Assembly: GCF_025370755.1 (NCBI RefSeq) | Contig: NZ_JAMXFC010000008.1 | Span: 146,916 to 210,915, forward strand | From: Laspinema sp. D2d | GTDB taxonomy: Bacteria; Cyanobacteriota; Cyanobacteriia; Cyanobacteriales; Laspinemataceae | Direction: 5' to 3' | DNA length: 64,000 nucleotides | Shown here: positions 48,865 through 60,155 of the stretch, piece after piece | Position numbering within the stretch: position 1 is the first letter of the stretch | How the letters are laid out: the number at the start of each line of letters is the position of its first letter | The notes under the pieces: generated by a model | What the model was told of the DNA's origin: nothing | What the model saw: the letters and a program-made list of their open reading frames with translations, nothing else | Database searches by the model: none | Program-made: the position numbers and the translations under genes

Positions 48865-51717
48865 CTATAGAGTTGCTCCAATTAATTGAGCGATCGCACT
48901 TAATAATTGACGTTCATTATAAGGTTTAGTAAAATATTTAACTGCACCCAAATCGAGGGCGCGTTGTCGATGTTTAGCACCGCTGCGGGAGGTCAACATC
49001 GCGACGGGAATTTGGGAAAACTGGGAATTTTCTTGGACTGCTGCGAGGAATTCAAACCCATCCATACGGGGCATTTCAATATCAGCAATAATCAAGGCAC
49101 ATTTTAACCCCTGATGCAATTGTTCCAGCGCATCTTGACCATCTTTGGCCTGCGCAACGCGATAGCGAGCACGGGTGAGGGTTAACGAGAGCATTTGGCG
49201 AATGGTATAAGAGTCATCAATCACTAAAATTTGGGGTTGAGAGGGTAGGGGGGGAAGCAGGGGGACGGGAGAACGCGTGCCTGGGGGGAGAAGGGTACTG
49301 CGTGCAGGACTCTCCGTGGGGATAACCACGGCTTTTTGCACGTGAGGATGGAGTTGTCCTATCAAGTCATCTACATCGAGAATGCTGACGACTTCCCCAT
49401 CTCCGAGAATGGTACAACCGAGGATGCCGGTGGGTTTGGATAACGGTTGAGGGAGGGGTTTAACCACCAGTTCCTGTTGGCCGACGAGGCGATCGACCAC
49501 GATCGCCAGAATCCCTTCACTAGCGCTTAAAACCAGCACCGGCATATAATCTTCTCCAACGGGAATCGGAGAAGGAATATCCCGCGAGGACTCGTTGTAA
49601 TGGAGTAAATGATTTAAGGGAACTAACCGAATATACTCATCCCGCCACCGTAACATCGGTTGATGCATCGCCATCTGGATCTCACTGGCGTTAACGTGCA
49701 GAATTTCTTCTACGGCATCCAGGGGTAAGGCGAGGGTATGATGTTCGATTCGGACTAATAAGGCATCGGAAATCGAAAGCATCAAGGGGAGTTTAATGAT
49801 AAAGGTAGTTCCCCGACCGATGCGAGAGTCTACTTTAACAGTACCTCGCACTTGGCGCAAATTGCTTCGCACGATGTCTAAACCGACCCCGCGTCCTGAT
49901 AAATCGCTGACCTCACGTTTGGTACTGAATCCGGACCAAAATAGGAAGTCGTAGAGTTCGTTGAGGGAGAGTTCTAGGGCCTGTTCTTCAGAGACGAGAT
50001 TTAATTCGACCAGACGAGACCGAATGATTTCCGGGTCGATGCCTTGACCGTCATCGGAAATAGTGATGATGGTTTGTCCCCCTTGATGGCGCGCTTCGAT
50101 TTCGATTTGGCCGTTAGGAGGTTTGCCGACTGCTTTGCGGTCTTCGGGGGATTCAATGCCGTGGTCGAAGGCATTTCGCACTAAATGTACCAGGGGGTCG
50201 CGCAAGGCGTGTAATAAGCTTTCATCGATTTTTGTATCTCGTCCGATGAGGAGGAGGTTGACATCTTTGTTATAAGTGCGAGACATATCGCGGATGGCAC
50301 GAGGGAGGTGATCCACGGCGCGACTGAAACTGACGACGCGCAACTGCATGACTTGAGACCGGAGGCGATCGCAAATTCGTCGGAGGCGATCGGTACTCCG
50401 GTCCAGATTGAGCGCTACTTCGTCGATTTTGGTACTGGAGTGAGCGATCGCCTGGGTGGTTTCAATGGTTTCTCGGGCGAGATCATGGAACTCCGTATAA
50501 TGATCCATTTCTAGGGCGTCGAACCCCAGGGGATGCGGGATATTTCGACCCTGATGGCTTTTTTCTCCCGCAAGGCGGTCATATTCTTCCCGCAGTTGTA
50601 TCCCAAATTGATTCAAATCGCGGATGTGTCGTCGCAGACGTTTGACTTCCCCACGCAGTTGGGTTTCCTGAACTTCTAAATGGGTGCGACTGATCACTAA
50701 TTCTCCCACGAGGTCCACCAGTTCGGTGAGGCGATCGAGTTCGACTCGGATGGTGGGTTTGACTCCCGATTCGCTGGGGGTAGCACTCGGCAGTAGGGAG
50801 GGGTCGGCAGGGGGTGCAGTGGGGGGACTGTCGGAGGGGAGGGGAGGAGGGGGAGAAGGAACCGCAGAAATGGTGATATCATCCAGGGTGGGTTCCGGAA
50901 GTTCCATCGGTTGTAAGACGATGGGTAATTCTTGTAAGATTTGTTCTCGAACCGTTTCTAAATTTTGAGCGATCGCCCACCCCAATTTTTTTAGGTCTTC
51001 TACGGACAAATTGGGGTTATCCACAGCAGTCCGCAGGGATTCGGCAATTTCACCCAGTTCCGGAACTTCCAACATTCCGGATAAACCGGAAAGCTGATAA
51101 TAAATTTCATTAAAAACCCGACAAGATTCTTCGACTGTCTCCTCTTGCATTTGGGAGAGTTCAGTTTCTAGGCGGTTAAAGATCGGGGGTAAATCTTGTT
51201 GGAAAATTGCCTGAATTATTCCGGTATTGGCGGGATGTTTTTGCATCCAGTCTGCCGGTTTTTTTAAGCTGCCGCATTCGGTTTCTAACTCTTGTTTGAT
51301 GAGGGCGATCGCCTCCAAATCCGCTTGGAAATCTTTGGGGTCTTCTTCTTGCTTTTCTTGGACGAGGGCGGTAGATTGGGCGGTGAGTTTTTTTAACAGG
51401 TCCACCCCTTGGAGGAGTTGAGTAATAGAACGACTACTCAGAGGAGTATCTTCCGGGCGATCGCGCAAAATTGCAAAACAATCTTCTATCCGGTGTGCCG
51501 CAGTCGATAGGGACTGAAAGCCAAACATCAACGCCGAACCCTTAATGGAGTGCGCCGCCCGAAACATTTCCTTAATGGTGCTTTTTCGAGCTTCTGCGGT
51601 CTCGATTTGTTCCATTGCCAACAACTGAGTTTCTAAACTCTGTAAAAACTCATCGGTTTCGGCAATAAATGCCCCCAGTAGTTCTTGAATATCGTTAAAG
51701 TCCATTAATGATGACAT
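48865..51717 (-). CDS. hybrid CheA histidine kinase, PixL/PilL-like
   Basis: The protein has 950 residues from ATG 51717 (ATG 51705 is possible; the frame to 51759 is not favoured). The Hpt domain has His56 in AHSIKGSA. A second helical region (about 160-290) resembles an Hpt without an evident phospho-His. A Pro-rich linker (about 290-325) and dimerisation and ATPase domains with LVRNAFDHGIESP and GRGVGLDIV follow. Then come a CheW domain and a receiver with Asp879 in LIIADIEMP. Catalytic residues are intact. Position after two receptors and a CheW matches the pixI-J-L order of phototaxis and pilus loci. Confidence 0.94.
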   Translation of the reverse strand: MSSLMDFNDIQELLGAFIAETDEFLQSLETQLLAMEQIETAEARKSTIKEMFRAAHSIKGSALMFGFQSLSTAAHRIEDCFAILRDRPEDTPLSSRSITQLLQGVDLLKKLTAQSTALVQEKQEEDPKDFQADLEAIALIKQELETECGSLKKPADWMQKHPANTGIIQAIFQQDLPPIFNRLETELSQMQEETVEESCRVFNEIYYQLSGLSGMLEVPELGEIAESLRTAVDNPNLSVEDLKKLGWAIAQNLETVREQILQELPIVLQPMELPEPTLDDITISAVPSPPPPLPSDSPPTAPPADPSLLPSATPSESGVKPTIRVELDRLTELVDLVGELVISRTHLEVQETQLRGEVKRLRRHIRDLNQFGIQLREEYDRLAGEKSHQGRNIPHPLGFDALEMDHYTEFHDLARETIETTQAIAHSSTKIDEVALNLDRSTDRLRRICDRLRSQVMQLRVVSFSRAVDHLPRAIRDMSRTYNKDVNLLLIGRDTKIDESLLHALRDPLVHLVRNAFDHGIESPEDRKAVGKPPNGQIEIEARHQGGQTIITISDDGQGIDPEIIRSRLVELNLVSEEQALELSLNELYDFLFWSGFSTKREVSDLSGRGVGLDIVRSNLRQVRGTVKVDSRIGRGTTFIIKLPLMLSISDALLVRIEHHTLALPLDAVEEILHVNASEIQMAMHQPMLRWRDEYIRLVPLNHLLHYNESSRDIPSPIPVGEDYMPVLVLSASEGILAIVVDRLVGQQELVVKPLPQPLSKPTGILGCTILGDGEVVSILDVDDLIGQLHPHVQKAVVIPTESPARSTLLPPGTRSPVPLLPPLPSQPQILVIDDSYTIRQMLSLTLTRARYRVAQAKDGQDALEQLHQGLKCALIIADIEMPRMDGFEFLAAVQENSQFSQIPVAMLTSRSGAKHRQRALDLGAVKYFTKPYNERQLLSAIAQLIGATL

Positions 51718-51895
51718 GATGGTGCAGAGTACAAGTGTCCGTGACCAAATTCGACGCAATCACAGGCGGATTCAGCCCTTCCTGTTTCAAGATTCGTTGA
51801 GTATGAAATCAGTAGATGCACCTCCAAAAACCCTCGGATTTGAACCTCTTCCTGGTCCTTTCCTAAAAGGAGAGAGACAACGAGGCTTTCCGGCC

Positions 51896-51918
51896 CCCCT
51901 TCCCTAGGAGGGAAGGGG
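51896..51918. terminator. hairpin downstream of the PAS-rich receptor
   Basis: Perfect ten-base arms CCCCTTCCCT and AGGGAAGGGG with a three-base loop lie 22 bases after the receptor's stop codon on the minus strand. It may end or attenuate transcription ahead of the CheA gene, but the sequence also resembles common GC-rich cyanobacterial repeats. Confidence 0.45.
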
Positions 51919-51940
51919 TTTGGGGGTTAGGTTTCCTAAT

Positions 51941-54900
51941 TTAACTGCGGAAATTAGAAACTGAATCCTGAAGTTGAGTGACTGCGATCGCCAGTCCATC
52001 TAAAGACTGGCGAACCTGCACGGATTTTTCGGCAGTTGTAGTAGAAATGGAGCTAACTTTTTGCATCACGGCGGCAATTTCGGAAGCATTTTCGGTTTGA
52101 TTGGTTGCTGCCCGGGTGATATTTTGAACTAGGGCATTCATCTGCCGACTCACTTCAATAATAGCGACTAAATGATGTTTGGCTTCAGCGGCTAATTTAG
52201 TCCCCGCAACTACCTCTTGAGTGCCTGCTTCCATTGCTTCAGTAACCCGTCCAATTTCGCTTCTAATTTGTTCGACAATTTCGGAAATTTCCTCCGTTGC
52301 GGAACCTGAGCGATCGGCTAATTTGCGGATTTCTTCGGCCACTACTGCAAAGCCTAATCCCTGTTCTCCGGCGCGGGCCGCCTCAATGGTAGCATTCAGG
52401 GCCAATAAGTTAGTTTGAGCAGCAATTTGAGAAATTGAGGTCACAATTTTACCAATTTGCTGAGAGCTTTCTCCCAACCGTTTAATCATTTTCCCGGTTT
52501 GGGAAATGGTTTGGCGCAGTTCGTTGATGCCTTCAACCGCTCTATCTACCGATTGGCCTCCCACTTCCGCCGTTTCGGCGGCTTGATGGGCGACATTTTC
52601 GGCTTTTTGAGCCACGGTACAGATGTCTTGAATGGAGTTAGCCATGCGCTCAATTTGGCGCAAGGAGAACTCAACTTGTTGAGCTTGTTCTCCCGCCCGT
52701 TCCGTTAAATCTTGGGTGTTGGCGATCGATTCCCGGGTGGCGCTGCGGACTTCCGTGGCGAGTTCTTGAATCCCGGTTACGACTTTTTTGAGGGAAGAAA
52801 CCAAAAAATTAAACGAGTCGGCTAAAGCCCCGAGAACATTATTGTTAACTTCAGCCCGAACGGTTAAATCTCCTTTAGCTGCCCCTTTAATTTCCATTAA
52901 GAGTTTGAGGACCTGTTCCGTGAGGGCATCAGCTTCCGCTTTACGTTCTTGAGCAAATTTTTCCAACTCTTGGGCGACTTTTTTGCGATCGGTGATATCA
53001 AACCGGATGCCAATATATTTAGCGAGGTGGCCGTGAGCATCAAAAATGGGAGAAATGGTAGTATCTACCCAATAATATCCTCCGGTTTTAGTCTGGTTTC
53101 TGAGTTCTCCTTTCCAGATTCGACCGCCGCTGATGGTTTTCCACATTTCCTCAAAGAGGGATTTGGGATGATATCCGGAGTTAATCATGCGATGATTTTT
53201 GCCCATAAGTTCGGGGCGAGAGTATCCGGAGATTTCACAGAATTTATCATTTACAAAGGTAATGTTGCCCTCGCTATCAGTTTCACTGACGATCGCCGCT
53301 TCATCAAGGGCATTTTGGCGAGTTTTGAGTTCTTGAAGCAGTTGGGCTTGTTCCGCCGCCAGCAATCGAAATTGTTCCTCGGTTTGTTTGAGGGGGGTGA
53401 TATCATGGGCAACGGCATAGAGCAGTTGCTGTTCGTTGGAAGGATTCACACTCCAAGCTAACCATTTATAAGAGCCATCTTTACAGCGGTAGCGATTTTC
53501 AAAATAGATGGTTTCTATACCCGTGGTTAGTTTTTGGGCTTCGGCAAGGGAGGATTCGTGATCATCCGGATGAATGAAATCAAAACAGGGTTTCCCGATT
53601 AGTTCGGCTGCACTATAGCCCAAGGTGCTTGTCCAAGCGGGATTAATCCGTTGAAATACGGCATTAAAGTCAAAGATAACCAGTAGATCCAGGGAAATGG
53701 TAAAGAATTGATCGCAGGTGACTTGGGCTAATTTGCGATCCGTAATATCGCTGCAAACCCCTAACCATTCCCGAATACTGCCATCACTGGTGTTGAGAAT
53801 GGGGACGGCGCGAACACTCATATATCGATACTCGCCATCGTGACGGCGCAGACGGTATTCAACTTCATAAAGCGCTCGATTTTGGACCGCCTGGGACCAG
53901 GCTTGGGCCGTCTGTTCACGCTCATCGGGATGAAGGGTATTGAGCCATCCATGCCCCTTGTATTGGTCAAAGGTTTGGCCGGTGAAGCGACTCCAAGCGG
54001 GTTGTTCCGTGACGAATTCGCCATCGGCAGCGGTGTTCCAAATGATTTGAGAGGTGGCTTCAATGAGGGAACGGAAGCGTGCTTCGGACGTTTGAAGGGC
54101 TTTTTCGGCTTGTTTGCGATCGCTGATGTCGATACCCATTTCTAGGACTAGCCGTTTCCCATCCACATCGTTACAGGGATAATCATAAATTTGGTAGGTG
54201 CGCCCGGTGTTAGGGTCTTGCCATTCCCACTGTTGCGGCTGTTTGGTTTCAAAGACTTGGGTCCGAATCTCGGAGTACAGTTTACCACCGGGGTTCAAGA
54301 GGGTGGCAGCGGAACCCGGGTCCCCAAAGAACTCGATAAATTGGCGGTTGGCTAACTGGACTGCATTGCTGCGATCGACGAGATAGAGGAAGGCGGGAAT
54401 CCCATCAAACAGGTTAGTGAGTCGCTGGCGTTCGGCTTCTAATGCCTTCTCAATGGCTTTGCGATCGCTGATATCCCGGACTAGCGCCAGCAGGAGGGTT
54501 TCTCCCTGGCGGGAAAATTTGCCCAGGCGGATTTCTACCGGGAAGGTACTCCCATCGGCGCGACGATGGAGACTTTCCAGGGTGAGGGCTTCGCTAGGAG
54601 GCAACTGAGTCACCGCTAGGGTGCGTTCCTCGGTGCGAAATCGGGGTTCAATCGCGTCTAAATTCAAGGTCAACAGTTGATTTTTGCTGTATCCTAAGCT
54701 TTCCGAAGCCCGCTGATTCACGGCTAAGATTTTGCCATCTAAGGTGGTCAAGAAAAAGGCATCCGCCGCATTTTCCACCAACTGCCGGAACCGTTCTTCA
54801 CTCTCGGCGAGGGCGTTTTGTTGTTCTTGGCGATCGCTAATATCCCGAATCACCGTCGAAATCGACTCAATTTCCCCATTATCTTTTTTGTGGGCGAGGA

Positions 54901-55624
54901 TCACTTGGGAGGCGGGAAAACATTCCCCATTGCGGCGTTTGATCACCGTTTCTCCACTCCAAACCCCCTGGGTAAGGGTGGTTGCCATCGCCTCTTCTAA
55001 TCTCTGGCGATCGGGTCCTTCTTGGACAAAATCAAAGGGGGTGAAATCCGAGGCGGGTTGATCCTTGGGAATCCCCGTCATTTTGCGGCAGGCTGGATTC
55101 AGGTAAATACCCTTCCCCTGACTGTCGCAGATGCCGACAAAATCGGGGGTATTTTCAATAATGCTCGCCAATCGTTTCAGGGCCGCTTCTGCTTGTTGGC
55201 GTTCTTTAATTTCCCCTTGCAGGGCTTTATTGGCCTCCTCTAGTGCCGCTTTCGCACTGGGGAGGGATAGGGCGACTGGCAGAGTCGGGACCATTTCTAG
55301 GGCCGTTACCAGGGAAATGCCAGCGGTAAGGGCTTTGATACTCCCGGAAACCCAATAGTCTGGATGCCAAAGGGTCCAAACTTCCATCAAATGGGTGAAT
55401 CCACAGCTAATAATAAAGGCTGCAAATAACAGAAAAATCCGACTAAAGGGTAAATCTGGCCGTTGTCGGACAAAATAAATCAACATCGCCATAATCGAAA
55501 AATAGGCCAATGCGATCGCAAAGTCCGATCCCACGTGCAGCCAAACTAAAAACGGATTCCACAGGTAGCAATGACCGTGGGGAATAAAATTGGCCGTGAG
55601 GAGGGTAGATAAGGGGTGCAACAT
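51941..55624 (-). CDS. ethylene-receptor-like, six-PAS methyl-accepting chemotaxis protein
   Basis: The protein has 1227 residues. Residues 24-115 form three membrane helices matching the plant ETR1 ethylene-binding domain. Helix 1 has Asp34 and Tyr41 ([12 protein letters not shown]), and helix 2 has Cys74 and His78 (CGFTH), the copper ligands in ETR1. ETR1's Pro36 is Met45 here. Six PAS domains follow (starts near 160, 285, 400, 515, 640 and 770); the last is Aer-like ([11 protein letters not shown]). A HAMP-like segment (GDLTVRAEV, about 930) leads to an MCP domain with the [15 protein letters not shown] tip. It lies in a chemotaxis cluster, so it likely feeds the CheA at 48865. Confidence 0.92.
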   Translation of the reverse strand: MLHPLSTLLTANFIPHGHCYLWNPFLVWLHVGSDFAIALAYFSIMAMLIYFVRQRPDLPFSRIFLLFAAFIISCGFTHLMEVWTLWHPDYWVSGSIKALTAGISLVTALEMVPTLPVALSLPSAKAALEEANKALQGEIKERQQAEAALKRLASIIENTPDFVGICDSQGKGIYLNPACRKMTGIPKDQPASDFTPFDFVQEGPDRQRLEEAMATTLTQGVWSGETVIKRRNGECFPASQVILAHKKDNGEIESISTVIRDISDRQEQQNALAESEERFRQLVENAADAFFLTTLDGKILAVNQRASESLGYSKNQLLTLNLDAIEPRFRTEERTLAVTQLPPSEALTLESLHRRADGSTFPVEIRLGKFSRQGETLLLALVRDISDRKAIEKALEAERQRLTNLFDGIPAFLYLVDRSNAVQLANRQFIEFFGDPGSAATLLNPGGKLYSEIRTQVFETKQPQQWEWQDPNTGRTYQIYDYPCNDVDGKRLVLEMGIDISDRKQAEKALQTSEARFRSLIEATSQIIWNTAADGEFVTEQPAWSRFTGQTFDQYKGHGWLNTLHPDEREQTAQAWSQAVQNRALYEVEYRLRRHDGEYRYMSVRAVPILNTSDGSIREWLGVCSDITDRKLAQVTCDQFFTISLDLLVIFDFNAVFQRINPAWTSTLGYSAAELIGKPCFDFIHPDDHESSLAEAQKLTTGIETIYFENRYRCKDGSYKWLAWSVNPSNEQQLLYAVAHDITPLKQTEEQFRLLAAEQAQLLQELKTRQNALDEAAIVSETDSEGNITFVNDKFCEISGYSRPELMGKNHRMINSGYHPKSLFEEMWKTISGGRIWKGELRNQTKTGGYYWVDTTISPIFDAHGHLAKYIGIRFDITDRKKVAQELEKFAQERKAEADALTEQVLKLLMEIKGAAKGDLTVRAEVNNNVLGALADSFNFLVSSLKKVVTGIQELATEVRSATRESIANTQDLTERAGEQAQQVEFSLRQIERMANSIQDICTVAQKAENVAHQAAETAEVGGQSVDRAVEGINELRQTISQTGKMIKRLGESSQQIGKIVTSISQIAAQTNLLALNATIEAARAGEQGLGFAVVAEEIRKLADRSGSATEEISEIVEQIRSEIGRVTEAMEAGTQEVVAGTKLAAEAKHHLVAIIEVSRQMNALVQNITRAATNQTENASEIAAVMQKVSSISTTTAEKSVQVRQSLDGLAIAVTQLQDSVSNFRS

Positions 55625-55729
55625 ACAGGGTGCGTCAATCAGTAACGGCGTTGAGAGGGGTCAGAATCAGGGACAGAATAGAGATGAGGGGCAGTTGATC
55701 TATAGCAATTTTCACATTCATGAAGTACG

Positions 55730-56060
55730 TTGATTCGCTCTCCCTTAAATTCCCCTCCCGTCCCCCTGATTATCCCCCTCCTGTTCCCCTTGGATCCCCC
55801 TCCCGTCCCCCTTAAGAAGGGGGAAGCCAGAGGAATCAATGTTTATTTAACGGGGGAAGCTAGAGGAATCAATATTTATTTAACGGGGGAAGCCAGAGGA
55901 ATCAATGTTTCTATCACGGGGGCGATCGGGAAATTTCCCACTTTTTAAGGGGGATTTAGGGCGATCGGGAAAGTTCCCACTTTTTAAGGGGGATTTAGGG
56001 CGATCGGGAAAGTCTCCCGGGAAAGTCCCCCTTTTTAAGGGGGATTTAGGGGGATCCTTA
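55730..56060. repeat. 33-bp and 39-bp tandem repeat cluster between the two receptors
   Basis: Three 33-base units (ACGGGGGAAGCCAGAGGAAT plus 13 bases) lie at about 55820-55919, preceded by CCCCCTCCCGTCCCC units. Then come three units of 39 bases, GGGCGATCGGGAAAGTTCCC plus ACTTTTTAAGGGGGATTTA, at 55920-55958, 55959-55997 and 55998-56055, the third expanded. The 33-base period is a multiple of three, so open frames such as the one encoding GEARGINVYLT repeats arise. No gene is supported. Confidence 0.8.
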
Positions 56061-56337
56061 ATGGACTTTACCCCCAACAGAAAGGCTTACCGCCTCACCT
56101 TCCAAGCTTAGTATTTCCCCAAATCGGGGGAAGTTCTAGGCATCAGTATCCTACAGGGAAGATCAACGGGGTCTCTTGAAAAGCTTGCTTAATCAACTGC
56201 CACTCCTTCAAAACCGCAACCTGGTTTTGAGTCCCCTTGAGTTGAGGCTGTAGATGCCCTTGAAAAATTATCTCCAGGAGGAGAAAAAGCATACAGAACC
56301 GAAAACCCTACCCGGTTGAGTATTGCATGAGCCTAGG

Positions 56338-59300
56338 TTAACTTCGGAAATGGGCCACAGATTGCTGAAGACTTTCTACTGAGATCGCCAAACCATCTAG
56401 GGAATTCTGAACCTGCACTGATTTTTCTGCTGTATTGCCAGAAATGGCACTGACGGCACGAATCATACTCACAATCTCCGTAGCACTATTTGTCTGCTTC
56501 GTAGCTGCGAGGGTAATATTTTCTACCAAGGCATTCATTTCCCCGCTGACTTCGATGATCTCGATTAAATGGGTCTTAGCTTCTGCAGCTAGTTTAGTTC
56601 CGATCGCCACTTCCTGAGTACCTGCTTCCATCGCTACAATCGCCCGTCCAATTTCACTCCTGATCTGTTCAACTATTTCAGAAATTTCCTCCGTTGCCAA
56701 TCCTGAGCGATCGGCTAACTTGCGGATTTCTTCAGCGACGACAGCAAAACCCAACCCTTGCTCTCCGGCTCTGGCCGCTTCAATCGTAGCATTAAGTGCC
56801 AATAAATTGGTTTGAGCCGCAATTTGCGAAATCGAAGTCACAATTTTACCAATCTGTCCCGAACTCTCCCCTAACCGTTCGATGGTTTTCCCCGTTTGAG
56901 AAAGGGTTTGTCGCAGTTCGTTAATCGCAGCCACCGCCCGATCCACCGACTCTCCCCCCACTTGCGCTTTTTTGGCCGCTTGTTGCGCCACATTTTCCGC
57001 TTGTTGAGACAGGGTAAACACTTCTTCAATCGAGTTCACAATCTTCTGAATTTTCTGAATCGTCTCCTCAATTTTTTCAGCTTGTTCTTGGGCTTGTTGC
57101 GCCAATTCTTGAGTATTAGAAATCGATTCCCCCGTGGCCGCATTGGCTTCGGTTGCCAGTTTTTGAACTCCCTTGACCACTTTGCGTAAAGAGGAAATCA
57201 AAAAGTTAAACGAGTCGGCTAATGCCCCTAAAATGTCATTAGTGACTGCAGCCCGAACGGTTAAATCCCCTTTGGCTGCTCCTTTAATTTCTCCCAACAT
57301 TTTGACCACTTGTTGAGTTAGGGAATCCATCTCCGCTTGCCGTTGAGCAGACATAATTTCCAGGTCGGCAATTAACTGGGTTTTTTCCGCTTCAGCACCG
57401 ATGCGATCGCCCACTTCTTGTTGCAGTTTATCATTGATTTCCTGCAACTCTTGGGTACGTTGAGCGACTCGATTTTCTAAGTCTGCGGCTAACTGTTCTA
57501 GGGCTTCTTGATTCCGCCGCTGTTCAGTCACATCTCGGGTAATCTTAGAGAATCCCTGCAACTCTCCTTTGGCATTCCGTAAAGGTGTGATTAACACATT
57601 CGCCCAAAATTTACTCCCATCTTTTTTGACCCGATACCCTTCATCTTCCAACCGCCCCTCGGTTTCGGCTGCCTTAAGTTCCGCTTCTGGTTTACCACTG
57701 GTGCGGTCCTCTAGGGTATAAAACCGCTGAAAAGGTTGACCCAGAATTTCGGGTGCACGATACCCTTTAATTCTTTGCGCTCCCGCATTCCAACTGGCTA
57801 CCCGACCCGCTACATCCAGTCGAATAATGGCATAATCCTTGACACTTTCGACCAGGGCGCGAAATCCTTCTTCACTTTCTCGGCGCGCTTCTTCCGCTTG
57901 TTTTCGTTCAGTAATATCTAACCCCGAGGCAATATATCCGAAAAATTTCCCTTCCCGATCAAACCTCGGTAATCCACTCATCCAACTCCAACAATATTCC
58001 CCATCCCACCGTTTGAATCGCACTTCTAATTGGAAGGGTTGGCGTTCTTCAAAGGCGGTTTGATAAACATTAATGCAGCGGTCTTTATCATCGGGATGCA
58101 AAATTTGCATCCAGCCATAACCAAGGTCTTTTTCTAACGGTCGTCCCGTAAAATCGACCCATCGTTTGTTAAAATAGGTAACCTGTTTATCGGGACCGGC
58201 AATCCAAATTGTGGCCGGAACTGTATCCGCCATCAACCGAAATTGTTGTTCACTTTCTTGTAAAGCGCGTTCGGCTTGTTTCCGTTCCGTAATGTCTAAG
58301 GCGATCGCCACACAGGAGAGTTTTGGTGTCTGCTGGGCGATTTGAAGATACATCTCAATCGGATACATACTCCCATCAGCGCGGCGATGGATTCCTTCAA
58401 ACCGCATTCTCTGTTGGTGACCCTCTAATAATGGCATGAAAGCATTTTTAGCTTCTGCTAAACTTACCACCTCTGGATTGATATCCATTGGTGTTTTTTG
58501 GAGGATTTCTTCCTGAGAATACCCTAAATTAAGACAGGCTCCTTTGTTGACATATTCAAAGCGTAGGGTATCCACGTCAAAAATATAAATTTCGTTCAGA
58601 CTAGACTCAACGAGATTAAACAATCGCATTCGTTCTTGTTCCCCTTGAATGCGCTCTGTAATCACTTCCGTCAGTAGCATAATGCCGCCGATTTCTCCTT
58701 GGCGATCGCGCCAGGGATACATCTCCCATTTCACCCAATCAATGCTCCCATCTACCCGGGTATAACCTTCCGCATCACAGCTAAAGGATTCTCCCCCTAA
58801 GACGCGCTGTAGCATATCTTTTACATGATCAGGCAGTTCCGGAAATAGCTCGTGGTGCGATCGCCCAATAATGTTTTTAACACTCTGGAAATCTTCTCTC
58901 TTATCCAGTTTATAATCTTTCACCCACCGTTGGGAGGCTACCAAATAGCACATCTGGCGATCAAGCATGGCAACCGCTGCCGGAAGATGTTCCAGAAATA
59001 ATTTGAATTCTTCTTCCCGTTGGCGCAGTTCGGTTTCCAGCTTCAAGCAATGGCTGATGTCTCGCACACTCAACCCAATCACCTCACGATTATCTACCAG
59101 GGTGAGCCGTTTTCCCGAAACTTCTACATCCAATATACTACCTGCTTTCGGTTTGAGGGCTTTCCATCTTAACGAGCCACCCTTGCTGACTGCCGCCTCA
59201 AAATCCGCCTGAGATTGCCCAAAACTGGATAACTGATTAAAAAAGTTTTTGCCTCGAAGTTGGGTTCGTTCCATGCCGTACAATTGACAAGCTTTTTCAT

Positions 59301-60108
59301 TGGCATCTAAAATCGTTCCATCCCACTCCTGAAGCAAAATCCCCTCATCAATTTGATTCAGGAAATCTGTGAAATCTGACCCTATAGCTTCCGTATATCC
59401 CAGGATTTTTTCATAGGTTGAGATGATTCCTACGGGTTTTCCCTGGGGAGTTTTAACGGGCCATTTATGAATTTTCCAAAGCAATTCTGAACCGTCGCCT
59501 AGGGGAGAATTCGGCACTTGGACTACCAGGGTTTGAGAATCCTCTGGATTAATTTTTGCCCAATTTTCCAACCGTTTACCCCCCCAAGAGAGTGCGCCGT
59601 CGGTTTTACCCATGACTTGTGCAGGGGATACCACCCCCACTTGTTCTGCAAAGCGTTGATTTCCTCCCAGGTAAACCCCTTGAGAATCTTGCCAAGATAC
59701 CGCCCAAGGTACGGAGTCGAGGGCCATTTGCAGGAATGAACCGCTGGAAAAAATGCCACTGCCAAGGGTTTCCCGGATGCCTTGACGGTAGGCGAATAGG
59801 GCAAGCAACAAGGCGATCGCACTCACCCCTTCCAATGCAGAGGTGAGGGTTTCCCCTGCCGTTGAAACCGGAAGGGCGGGGGTGGAGAATAGATGGAAGA
59901 AACGACTCCCGGTGGCGATCGCTAAAAAAGCACTAACTATCCATAAAAAACGGCAATGCAGACGAGACATTGTGATTTGCAGGAGGATTACAGTTATCCC
60001 CAAATAGGACAGTGCAATGACCCATTCTGCCCGGTTTTGTATCTCGACCCAATTAATATTGCTCTCGATGGCGAAATACAGTTGAGAACCTATTCCGTTT
60101 ATTAGCAT
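56338..60108 (-). CDS. six-PAS methyl-accepting chemotaxis protein, degenerate ethylene-receptor-like N-terminus
   Basis: The protein has 1256 residues. Three N-terminal membrane helices (about 25-46, 53-72, 90-107) align with the ethylene-receptor-like domain of the neighbouring receptor ([11 protein letters not shown] against [11 protein letters not shown]). The copper-site Cys is absent (TGSRFFH) although His72 remains. Six PAS domains follow (starts near 127, 245, 365, 490, 620 and 745). A coiled coil with [12 protein letters not shown] (about 870-915), a HAMP-like GDLTVRAAV segment and an MCP domain nearly identical to the neighbour's complete it. The two are tandem paralogues with diverged sensory ends. 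Confidence 0.92.
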   Translation of the reverse strand: MLINGIGSQLYFAIESNINWVEIQNRAEWVIALSYLGITVILLQITMSRLHCRFLWIVSAFLAIATGSRFFHLFSTPALPVSTAGETLTSALEGVSAIALLLALFAYRQGIRETLGSGIFSSGSFLQMALDSVPWAVSWQDSQGVYLGGNQRFAEQVGVVSPAQVMGKTDGALSWGGKRLENWAKINPEDSQTLVVQVPNSPLGDGSELLWKIHKWPVKTPQGKPVGIISTYEKILGYTEAIGSDFTDFLNQIDEGILLQEWDGTILDANEKACQLYGMERTQLRGKNFFNQLSSFGQSQADFEAAVSKGGSLRWKALKPKAGSILDVEVSGKRLTLVDNREVIGLSVRDISHCLKLETELRQREEEFKLFLEHLPAAVAMLDRQMCYLVASQRWVKDYKLDKREDFQSVKNIIGRSHHELFPELPDHVKDMLQRVLGGESFSCDAEGYTRVDGSIDWVKWEMYPWRDRQGEIGGIMLLTEVITERIQGEQERMRLFNLVESSLNEIYIFDVDTLRFEYVNKGACLNLGYSQEEILQKTPMDINPEVVSLAEAKNAFMPLLEGHQQRMRFEGIHRRADGSMYPIEMYLQIAQQTPKLSCVAIALDITERKQAERALQESEQQFRLMADTVPATIWIAGPDKQVTYFNKRWVDFTGRPLEKDLGYGWMQILHPDDKDRCINVYQTAFEERQPFQLEVRFKRWDGEYCWSWMSGLPRFDREGKFFGYIASGLDITERKQAEEARRESEEGFRALVESVKDYAIIRLDVAGRVASWNAGAQRIKGYRAPEILGQPFQRFYTLEDRTSGKPEAELKAAETEGRLEDEGYRVKKDGSKFWANVLITPLRNAKGELQGFSKITRDVTEQRRNQEALEQLAADLENRVAQRTQELQEINDKLQQEVGDRIGAEAEKTQLIADLEIMSAQRQAEMDSLTQQVVKMLGEIKGAAKGDLTVRAAVTNDILGALADSFNFLISSLRKVVKGVQKLATEANAATGESISNTQELAQQAQEQAEKIEETIQKIQKIVNSIEEVFTLSQQAENVAQQAAKKAQVGGESVDRAVAAINELRQTLSQTGKTIERLGESSGQIGKIVTSISQIAAQTNLLALNATIEAARAGEQGLGFAVVAEEIRKLADRSGLATEEISEIVEQIRSEIGRAIVAMEAGTQEVAIGTKLAAEAKTHLIEIIEVSGEMNALVENITLAATKQTNSATEIVSMIRAVSAISGNTAEKSVQVQNSLDGLAISVESLQQSVAHFRS

Positions 60109-60155
60109 AATTCAGTCCCAAAGTAAAGCAAAATTTGATAGGGGTTATAAACGGT

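Noticed and set aside
55820..55919. Possible CRISPR array
   Set aside because: The 33-base units are adjacent without unique spacers and no cas gene is present; it is a plain tandem repeat.
55730..55948. 72-codon plus-strand frame encoding GEARGINVYLT-type repeats
   Set aside because: Produced by the 33-bp repeat period being a multiple of three; no independent sign of a gene.
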